This document shows positions 1-5,427 of a stretch of DNA of 5,427 nt, one piece after another. Numbering within the stretch: the first letter of the stretch is position 1; each line of letters opens with the position of its first letter. Source of the stretch: Mycobacterium sp. (GTDB lineage: Bacteria > Actinomycetota > Actinomycetes > Mycobacteriales > Mycobacteriaceae); the NCBI GenBank assembly GCA_029256565.1, contig JAQSXQ010000359.1, positions 1 through 5,427 of the forward strand. The letters are read 5' to 3'. The notes beneath the pieces were generated by a model. The model did not search any database, was not told the DNA's origin, and saw nothing but the letters and a program-made list of their open reading frames with translations. The position numbers and the translations under genes are program-made.

Positions 1-894
1 CCCGACGACGGTGCGCAGCTGACGTTCCCGATGCTGTCGTTCACGCTGCTCGGCGCGCTCTGCCTGCTCGGGACGCTGTGGCTGGTGGTGTACGCCCGCA
101 GCTCGACCCGCGCGGGTGCCCTGGCCATCGGCGTACTCGCCGTCTACGCGTGGTCGCTGCTGTCGATGCTGACCACGCTCGCGGGCACCACGCTGCTCTC
201 CTTCCGGCTGCAGCCGACGCTGACCGTGCTGCTGACCGCCGCAGGCGTGTTCGGGTTCATCGCGACCGCCCGGATGCTCGCCGCCCGCGTCACCCCGACG
301 ACGGGCAGACGCGTGCTCGCGGGCGCCACCGTGGTCGGCGCCATCGGAGCGATGACCTTCAGCCAGGACATCCCCAACGTGCTGCGGGGCGACATCGCCG
401 TGGCCTACACCGACACCGACGGCTACGGCCAACGCGCCGACCGGCGACCGCCCGGCGCCGAGCGCTACTACGCCGACGTCGACGCACGCATCACCGCGGC
501 GACCGGGAGGCCGCGCAACGAGACCGTCGTCATGACCGCGGACTTCGGCTTCCTCGCCTACTACCCCTACTACGGCTTCCAGGGCTTGACGTCGCACTAC
601 GCGAACCCGCTCGCCCAGTTCGAGGAGCGGTCGGCCGTCATCGAGGGCTGGGCCACGCTGACCGACGCCGACGACCTGATCGCCTCGCTCGACGGACTGC
701 CGTGGCAGCCGCCGACGGTCTTCCTGATGCGGCACGGCGCGAACGACACCTACACGCTGCGGCTGGCCAGCGACGTCTACCCCAACCAGCCGAACGTCCG
801 GCGCTACCAGGTCGCGCTGGACGCCGCGCTGTTCGACGACCCGCGCTGGGAGACCACCGACGTCGGCCCGTTCGTGCTGGCGATCCGCAAGTGA
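1..894 (+). CDS. aftA: AftA, galactan-priming arabinofuranosyltransferase (3' part; start lies upstream)
   Basis: AftA transfers the first arabinofuranose from decaprenyl-phosphoryl-arabinose onto galactan, priming arabinogalactan synthesis at the plasma membrane. The frame is open from base 1, so the N-terminal half, with the GT-C catalytic loop, is outside the window; 297 codons and a TGA remain. About four hydrophobic helices are visible (window residues about 12-30, 39-65, 75-95 and 104-121). A soluble, presumably periplasmic, C-terminal domain follows. It contains DTDGYGQRADRRPPGAERYY, GFQGLTSHYANPLAQFEER, LPWQPPTVFLMR and LRLASDVYPNQPNVRRY, and ends in GPFVLAIRK. These match my recollection of the mycobacterial AftA C-terminus (M. 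tuberculosis protein about 640 residues). Having embC next, on the same strand 50 nt away, is the conserved mycobacterial order and supports the call. The ATG at 31 is an internal Met, not the start. No frameshift is seen. Confidence 0.93.
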   Translation, partial: PDDGAQLTFPMLSFTLLGALCLLGTLWLVVYARSSTRAGALAIGVLAVYAWSLLSMLTTLAGTTLLSFRLQPTLTVLLTAAGVFGFIATARMLAARVTPTTGRRVLAGATVVGAIGAMTFSQDIPNVLRGDIAVAYTDTDGYGQRADRRPPGAERYYADVDARITAATGRPRNETVVMTADFGFLAYYPYYGFQGLTSHYANPLAQFEERSAVIEGWATLTDADDLIASLDGLPWQPPTVFLMRHGANDTYTLRLASDVYPNQPNVRRYQVALDAALFDDPRWETTDVGPFVLAIRK

Positions 895-924
895 GCGACG
901 AGCGCGAGACGCCTGCGGAACCCG

Positions 925-947
925 GACCACTAACATCTAGCCCCGTG
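925..947 (+). promoter_or_regulatory. Candidate embC promoter (-10 box TAACAT) for a leaderless GTG start
   Basis: The 50-nt gap after aftA has no obvious hairpin terminator. It does hold TAACAT at 931-936, which fits the mycobacterial TANNNT -10 pattern. Eight bases separate it from the GTG at 945-947, so initiation would fall at or within about 2 nt of the start codon and give a leaderless or near-leaderless mRNA, common in mycobacteria. No Shine-Dalgarno precedes this GTG and no convincing -35 is seen. Read-through from aftA is also possible. The box is seen; promoter function is inferred. Confidence 0.55.
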
Positions 948-3900
948 AGCCGACAGGGTGACGCGGGGGTGTCGAACCACCGGACCGTGCGACTCATCGC
1001 CATCGTCGCCGGCCTCCTCGGCGCGCTGCTCGCGGTGGCCACCCCGCTGCTGCCGGTCGAGCAGACCACCGCAGAACTGAACTGGCCGCAGAACGGCGTC
1101 CTCACCAGCGTCGATGCTCCGCTGATCGGCTACGTGCCGACCTCCATGGACGTCAGCATCCCGTGCAGCGCCGCCGCAGGCCTCACCGGTCAGCGCAACG
1201 TGCTGCTGTCCACCGTGCCGAAGCAGGCGCCGAAGGCCATCGACCGCGGCCTGCTGATCGAGCGCGTCGGTGACGACGTGCTGATGATCGTGCGCAACAC
1301 GCCGGTCGTCAGCGCACCGCTGGACGAGGTGCTCAGCCCCGCATGCGAGCGGCTGACGTTCACCGCGCACGCCGACGAGGTGACCGGCGAGTTCGTCGGC
1401 CTCGAGAAGGGGCCCGAGTCCGACGACCCGGGCGCACCGCTGCGCGGCGAGCGCGGCGGCTACGACTTCCGCCCGCAGATCGTCGGCGTCTTCACCGACC
1501 TGTCCGGCCCCGCCCCGCCGGGCCTGACGTTCACCGCCACGATCGACTCCCGCTACAGCACGTCGCCGACCCTGTTCAAGACGCTCGCGATGGTGATCGG
1601 CGTCCTGATGACGCTGATCGCGCTGGGCGCCCTGCACCGGCTCGACGTCGCCGACGGGGTACGGCACCGGCGATTCCTGCCGCCGCGCTGGTGGTCGTTG
1701 ACGCCGCTGGACGGTCTGGTCACCGCCGTCATGGTGTGGTGGCACATCGTCGGCGCCAACACCGCCGACGACGGCTACATCCTGACCATGGCCCGACTGT
1801 CGGACAACGCCGGCTACATGGCCAACTACTACCGCTGGTTCGGCACACCGGAAGCGCCGTTCGGCTGGTACTACGACCTGCTCGCCCTGTGGGCGCACGT
1901 GAGCACCGCGAGCGTCTGGATGCGGCTGCCCACCCTGCTGATCGGGCTGGCCTGCTGGTGGGTGATCAGCCGCGAAGTCATTCCTCGTCTCGGGCACGCC
2001 GTCAAGCACTCCCGCGTGGCGGCATGGACCGCCGCCGGCCTCTTCCTCGCGTTCTGGCTGCCGCTCAACAACGGACTGCGCCCCGAGCCGATCATCGCGC
2101 TCGGCATCCTGCTCACGTGGTGCTCGGTGGAACGCGGCGTCGCCACCAGCCGGCTGCTCCCAGTCGCGATCGCCGTCATCATCGGAGCGCTGACGCTGTT
2201 CTCCGGACCCACAGGCATCGCGGCCATCGGCGCGCTGCTGGTGGCCATCGGCCCGCTCAAGACCATTGTCGGCCAACACGTCTCGCGCTTCGGCTACCTG
2301 GCGCTACTGGCTCCGGTGCTCGCCGCCTGCACGGTCACCGTCATCCTGATCTTCCGCGACCAGACGCTGATGGCGGAACTGCAGGCGAGTTCGTTCAAGT
2401 CGGCAGTAGGCCCCAGCCTGAGCTGGTTCGACGAGCACATCCGCTACGAACGACTGTTCACCACCAGCCCCGACGGCTCGGTCGCCCGGCGCTTCGCGGT
2501 GCTGACCCTGCTGCTCGCCCTCGCGGTGTCGGTGGCGATGTCGTTGCGCAAGGGCCGGATCCCGGGCACCGCGCTCGGACCGAGTCGCCGCATCATCGGC
2601 ATCACCATCATCTCGTTCCTCGCGATGATGTTCACCCCCACCAAGTGGACGCACCACTTCGGCGTGTTCGCCGGTCTCGCAGGGTCACTGGGTGCGCTGG
2701 CCGCCGTCGCCGTCACCGCCGCCGCCATGAAGTCGCGGCGCAACCGCACCGTGTTCACCGCCATCGTGCTGTTCGTCGCCGCGCTGTCGTTCGCGACCGT
2801 CAACGGCTGGTGGTACGTGTCGAACTTCGGCGTGCCGTGGTCGAACTCGTTCCCGGAGTGGCAGTTCGGCTTCACCACGATGCTGCTCGGGCTGTCGGTG
2901 CTCGCGCTGATCGTCGCGGCATGGCTGCACTTCTCCGGTCGTAGCGATACCCCGCCCAGCAAGCCGCGACGATGGTCGCGCGTGGGGCAGGCGCCGCTCG
3001 CGATCGCCGTGTGGCTCGTCGTCATGTTCGAGGTCGTCTCGCTGACCTTGGCGATGATCGACCAGTACCCCGCGTGGTCGGTCGGCCGGTCCAACCTCGA
3101 CGCACTCACCGGGAAGACCTGCGGACTGGCCAACGACGTCCTCGTCGAACAGGATCCGAACGGCGGTCTGCTCGAGCCGATCGGCGTTCCCGCCGCCGCC
3201 GCACTCGGAGCGACGACCACACAGGGGTTCAGCCCCAACGGAATTCCCACCGACGTGTCGGCCGACCCGGTGATGGAACCCCAGGGCAGCGACAACTTCG
3301 CCGACACCGACGACTCCGCGGCCAGCGGCAGCGAGCCCGGCACCGAGGGCGGCACCACGACCGCCGCGGGCATCAACGGCTCACGCGCCCGGCTGCCCTA
3401 CGGCCTGAACCCGCGTCTGGTCCCCGTGATGGGCAGCTGGCGGTCGGGCAACCAGCAGCCGTCCCGGCTCCGGTCGGCGTGGTACCGGCTCCCGCCCGCC
3501 GACGAGCGCGGACCCCTGCTCGTCGTCGCCGCGGCAGGCCGGTTCGACCCGGGCGAACTCACCGTCCAGTGGGCCACCGACGCCCAAGCCGCCGACGACG
3601 AACCCGGCGGTGGCCTCGGCCTCGCCGACGTGGGCGCGGTACCCGCATGGCGCAACCTGCGCGCCCCGATGTCGGCGATCCCCGACGACGCCACCCAGGT
3701 GCGCATCGTCGCCAGCGACGAGGACCTCGCGCCGACGCACTGGATGGCGATCACGCCGCCGCGCATCCCCGAACTGCGCACACTGCAGGAGGTGGTCGGC
3801 TCGACCGACCCCGTGCTCCTCGACTGGCTGGTGGGCCTCGCCTTCCCAACTCCTGGTGCGCGCCAATCCCGTCCCGACCTACCTCGAGAACGACTGGTTC

Positions 3901-4076
3901 CGCGACTGGGGCGCACTGCAGTCGCTGACGCCCTGGTACCCGAACGCGGAAGCCGCGCGCATCGATCTTGGTACCGAGACCCGCAGCGGGCTGTGGAGCC
4001 CGGGACCGCTCAGATTGTCGTGACCCCGCCACCCGCATGGCGGCGCAGAGCACACGAGTGCGTCCCTTACCCTTGA
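945..4076 (+). CDS. embC: EmbC, LAM arabinosyltransferase, frameshifted by a 3' internal deletion
   Basis: EmbC is a GT-C membrane arabinosyltransferase that extends the arabinan of lipoarabinomannan from decaprenyl-phosphoryl-arabinose; it is an ethambutol target. From GTG 945 the order is: first membrane helix (residues about 15-36), periplasmic jelly-roll (about 40-205), second helix (211-232), and further helices before and after the first catalytic loop. That loop has the acidic pair D275-D276 in ADDGYILTMAR, with Met282 at the place of the ethambutol-linked EmbB Met306. The FTPTKWTHHFG segment starts at 563. The C-terminal carbohydrate-binding domain begins near 707, with Cys726 and Trp961. 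Family similarity continues to LAFP (residue 968); then 75 unrelated residues follow to TGA 4074-4076. About 44 expected residues are missing, and the true C-terminus continues in another frame. The restored length would be about 1,070 residues, normal for EmbC. GTG 945 is chosen because VSRQGDAGVSNHRT aligns with the M. smegmatis N-terminus as I recall it; GTG 969, with AGGG at 955-958, is the alternative. The product is probably impaired, unless the junction is an assembly error. Confidence 0.9.
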   Translation: MSRQGDAGVSNHRTVRLIAIVAGLLGALLAVATPLLPVEQTTAELNWPQNGVLTSVDAPLIGYVPTSMDVSIPCSAAAGLTGQRNVLLSTVPKQAPKAIDRGLLIERVGDDVLMIVRNTPVVSAPLDEVLSPACERLTFTAHADEVTGEFVGLEKGPESDDPGAPLRGERGGYDFRPQIVGVFTDLSGPAPPGLTFTATIDSRYSTSPTLFKTLAMVIGVLMTLIALGALHRLDVADGVRHRRFLPPRWWSLTPLDGLVTAVMVWWHIVGANTADDGYILTMARLSDNAGYMANYYRWFGTPEAPFGWYYDLLALWAHVSTASVWMRLPTLLIGLACWWVISREVIPRLGHAVKHSRVAAWTAAGLFLAFWLPLNNGLRPEPIIALGILLTWCSVERGVATSRLLPVAIAVIIGALTLFSGPTGIAAIGALLVAIGPLKTIVGQHVSRFGYLALLAPVLAACTVTVILIFRDQTLMAELQASSFKSAVGPSLSWFDEHIRYERLFTTSPDGSVARRFAVLTLLLALAVSVAMSLRKGRIPGTALGPSRRIIGITIISFLAMMFTPTKWTHHFGVFAGLAGSLGALAAVAVTAAAMKSRRNRTVFTAIVLFVAALSFATVNGWWYVSNFGVPWSNSFPEWQFGFTTMLLGLSVLALIVAAWLHFSGRSDTPPSKPRRWSRVGQAPLAIAVWLVVMFEVVSLTLAMIDQYPAWSVGRSNLDALTGKTCGLANDVLVEQDPNGGLLEPIGVPAAAALGATTTQGFSPNGIPTDVSADPVMEPQGSDNFADTDDSAASGSEPGTEGGTTTAAGINGSRARLPYGLNPRLVPVMGSWRSGNQQPSRLRSAWYRLPPADERGPLLVVAAAGRFDPGELTVQWATDAQAADDEPGGGLGLADVGAVPAWRNLRAPMSAIPDDATQVRIVASDEDLAPTHWMAITPPRIPELRTLQEVVGSTDPVLLDWLVGLAFPTPGARQSRPDLPRERLVPRLGRTAVADALVPERGSRAHRSWYRDPQRAVEPGTAQIVVTPPPAWRRRAHECVPYP
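3846..3850 (+). other. Deletion/frameshift junction in embC
   Basis: Left of this point, frame 3 reads LLDWLVGLAFP. Right of it, frame 1 reads LLVRANPVPTYLENDWFRDW. Known EmbC proteins place about 44 residues between these motifs, starting with a Cys and containing a KWRILPDRFGAEANSP-like segment; none of it is present in any frame here. Joining the second base of the Pro codon to the second base of the expected Glu codon gives a loss of about 134 nt, which is not a multiple of three and explains the frame change. The exact size is inferred from remembered homologues. Confidence 0.8.
3847..4023 (+). pseudogene. embC: Orphaned native C-terminus of EmbC (out of frame with the gene body)
   Basis: This frame, ending at TGA 4021-4023, encodes 58 residues including PTYLENDWFRDWGALQSLTP, then WYPNAEAARIDLG and RSGLWSPGPLRLS. 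That is the conserved end of EmbC: the family has a DDWFRDWGALQRLTP-like segment and a GLWSPAPLR ending. It belongs to the second carbohydrate-binding subdomain of the periplasmic C-terminal domain. No start codon or ribosome binding site suits independent translation here. It is best read as the 3' exile of the upstream gene, separated only by the junction at about 3847/3848. Its sense codons and high third-position GC are intact, so either the lesion is recent or it is an assembly artefact. Confidence 0.85.
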
Positions 4077-4084
4077 GCGTCGTG
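4064..4084 (+). promoter_or_regulatory. Candidate embA promoter (-10 box TACCCT) for a leaderless GTG start
   Basis: TACCCT at 4068-4073 fits TANNNT and lies 8 nt before the GTG at 4082-4084, the same spacing as in front of embC. Counting back from the GTG, the box covers -14 to -9. In M. tuberculosis, ethambutol-resistance mutations upstream of embA are known at about -8 to -16, including -11, -12 and -16. Here -11, -12 and -16 are all C; a C-to-T change at -12 would turn TACCCT into TATCCT, nearer the sigma-A consensus. No clear -35 is seen. The box is observed; the promoter role is inferred from spacing and this parallel. Confidence 0.6.
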
Positions 4085-5427
4085 CCCGCCCGGACCATTC
4101 GACTCATCGCGATCATCGCGGGCATCAGCGGGATCCTGCTCTGCGCACTGACCCCGCTGCTCCCCGTCCGCCAGACCACCGCGACCATCCTGTGGCCGCA
4201 GGGCCCCGGCGCCGACGGCCTCGTCACCGACGTCACCGCGCCACTCGTGTCCGGGGCGCCCCTGTCGCTCGACGTGTCGATCCCCTGCCGGGCGGTGGCC
4301 ACGCTCCCCGAGGCGGGCGGCGTCGTGTTCTCCACCATCCCCGCGGGCGGCATCGACGCGGGCCGCAACGGGCTGTTCGTGCGGGCCAACGCCGAGTCGG
4401 TCATCGTGGCGTTCCGGGATCAGGTCGCCACCGTCGCGCCGCGGCCCGCCGTCGAGAGCGGCGCCTGCAGCACGCTGCACGTCTGGGCCGACCCGGGCGG
4501 CGTCGGCGCCGACTTCATCGGCATCCCCGGTGCGACCGGCACCGTCGGGGTCGAGAAGAAGCCCCAGGTGGCCGGCGTCTTCACCGACCTCGAAGTGGCC
4601 GCGCAACCCGGGCTGAGCGCGCGCATCGACGTCGACACCCGCTTCATCACCACGCCAACGCCGATGAAGACCGTGCTGATGGTCCTCGGCGTGCTCGCGA
4701 CCGTGGCATCGATCGCCGCGCTGGTGCTGCTGGACCGGACCTCGGGCAGGCGCATCCCGCGGGTCGGACGGCGGTTCTGGCGGGCCGGCCTGGCCACCTG
4801 GATCGCCGACGCCATCGTGGTCGGCACGCTGCTGGTGTGGCACGTCATCGGCGCGACGTCGTCCGACGACGGCTACAACCTCACCATCGCGCGGGTCGCC
4901 GACGACGCCGGTTACGCCGCCAACTACTTCCGCTTCTTCGGCGCCACGGAGGCGCCGTTCGACTGGTACCAGTCGGTGCTCGCCCACCTCGCCGCCGTCA
5001 GCACCGCGGGCGTCTGGATGCGACTGCCCGCCACCCTCGCGGGCATCGGGACGTGGCTGCTGCTGTCGCGCTGGGTGCTGCCCCGCCTCGGGCGCCGGCT
5101 CAACTGCAACCGGGTGGCGGTGTGGACCGCGGGCGCGGTGTTCCTCGCGGCGTGGCTGCCGTTCAACAACGGCCTGCGACCCGAACCGCTGATCGCGTTC
5201 GGCGTGGTCGCGGTGTGGATGCTGATGGAGACCGCCATCAGCACCCGCCGGCTGTGGCCGGTGGCGCTGGCCGTGGTCATCGTCGTGTTCAGCGTGACGC
5301 TCGCGCCCCAGGGCCTGGTGGTGCTGGCGCCGCTGCTGGTGGGTTCGCGCGCGGTGTCGCGCATCATCGCCGCCCGGCGTCCCGTGGACGGGCTGCTGGC
5401 CCAGCTCGTCCCGCTGATCGCCGCCGC
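4082..5427 (+). CDS. embA: EmbA, arabinogalactan arabinosyltransferase (5' part, cut by window end)
   Basis: EmbA pairs with EmbB to extend arabinan and form the terminal branched arabinan of arabinogalactan, using decaprenyl-phosphoryl-arabinose outside the membrane. The frame is open from GTG 4082 to the window end: 448 codons of an expected 1,090 or so. Visible parts are a first helix (residues about 5-28), the QTTATILWPQG entry into the periplasmic jelly-roll, a second helix after FITTPTPMK, and the catalytic loop with D262-D263 in SSDDGYNLTIARVADDAGY. WMRLPATLAG and WLPFNNGLRPEPLIAFG follow. Choice of EmbA over EmbB or EmbC rests on PLVSGAP, STIPAGGID, GLFVRAN, EKKPQVAG and DTRFITTP, all close to M. 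tuberculosis EmbA as I recall it. GTG 4082 suits the -10 spacing and the GTG start of M. tuberculosis embA. In-frame TTG 4073, GTG 4058 and ATG 4037 would lengthen the N-terminus but have no convincing ribosome binding site. embB is expected downstream. Confidence 0.93.
   Translation, partial: MPARTIRLIAIIAGISGILLCALTPLLPVRQTTATILWPQGPGADGLVTDVTAPLVSGAPLSLDVSIPCRAVATLPEAGGVVFSTIPAGGIDAGRNGLFVRANAESVIVAFRDQVATVAPRPAVESGACSTLHVWADPGGVGADFIGIPGATGTVGVEKKPQVAGVFTDLEVAAQPGLSARIDVDTRFITTPTPMKTVLMVLGVLATVASIAALVLLDRTSGRRIPRVGRRFWRAGLATWIADAIVVGTLLVWHVIGATSSDDGYNLTIARVADDAGYAANYFRFFGATEAPFDWYQSVLAHLAAVSTAGVWMRLPATLAGIGTWLLLSRWVLPRLGRRLNCNRVAVWTAGAVFLAAWLPFNNGLRPEPLIAFGVVAVWMLMETAISTRRLWPVALAVVIVVFSVTLAPQGLVVLAPLLVGSRAVSRIIAARRPVDGLLAQLVPLIAA

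Noticed and set aside
78..944. Extension of the embC frame upstream to base 78, giving a 1,332-residue fusion
   Set aside because: The upstream part is an out-of-frame shadow of aftA; EmbC similarity begins only after GTG 945.
895..944. A terminator between aftA and embC
   Set aside because: No GC-rich inverted repeat followed by a T run was found in the 50-nt gap.
930..2279. A 449-codon open frame on the minus strand opposite embC
   Set aside because: The translation is low-complexity, rich in Arg, Gly, Asp, Gln and Ala, as expected opposite high-GC codons. It overlaps a clearly conserved gene and has no recognisable domain.
1343..2944. A 533-codon alternative plus-strand frame inside embC
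   Set aside because: It is Arg/His/Pro-rich with no membrane helices or family motifs, while the embC frame over the same bases has clear conserved motifs.
3240..3400. The acidic, Gly/Ser/Thr-rich stretch in EmbC (SDNFADTDDSAASGSEPGTE region) as an insertion
   Set aside because: M. tuberculosis EmbC has a similar SEPGTEGGTT linker at this point, so it is a normal, variable loop of the C-terminal domain.
3846..4023. Programmed ribosomal frameshift to rejoin the EmbC tail
   Set aside because: About 44 conserved residues are absent, not merely out of phase, and no slippery heptamer is seen. A shift could not restore the missing segment.
4067..4987. A 306-codon open frame on the minus strand opposite embA
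   Set aside because: Same compositional shadow. The plus strand encodes a well-conserved EmbA throughout.

Overview
The window is a high-GC (about two-thirds G+C) stretch from a mycobacterium, most likely a rapid-growing, M. smegmatis-like (Mycolicibacterium) species. This rests on codon bias and on clear resemblance to the arabinan-biosynthesis locus aftA-embC-embA(-embB). All genes run on the + strand. No mobile element, RNA gene or CRISPR array is visible.

Layout: (1) 1-894 is the 3' part of aftA, the arabinofuranosyltransferase that primes arabinan on the galactan. (2) 895-944 is a short intergenic gap holding a TANNNT -10-like box just before the embC GTG. (3) 945-4076 is embC, the lipoarabinomannan arabinosyltransferase. 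It is complete through its membrane domain but carries an apparent internal deletion of about 130 nt near its 3' end, at about 3847/3848. This throws the gene out of frame. The native last 58 codons survive as an orphan frame at 3847-4023, while the shifted frame runs on to a TGA at 4074-4076. (4) 4024-4081 separates the ancestral embC stop from embA and contains a second TANNNT box with the same spacing to a GTG start. (5) 4082-5427 is the 5' part of embA, cut by the window edge.

Together these enzymes use decaprenyl-phosphoryl-arabinofuranose on the outer face of the plasma membrane. AftA adds the first arabinose to galactan, EmbA (with EmbB, expected just downstream) extends arabinogalactan, and EmbC builds the arabinan of LAM. 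EmbA, EmbB and EmbC are the ethambutol targets.

This is a known pathway rather than a new system. The notable points are the embC lesion and the matched, apparently leaderless promoters in front of embC and embA. Family comparisons are from memory; no search was run.
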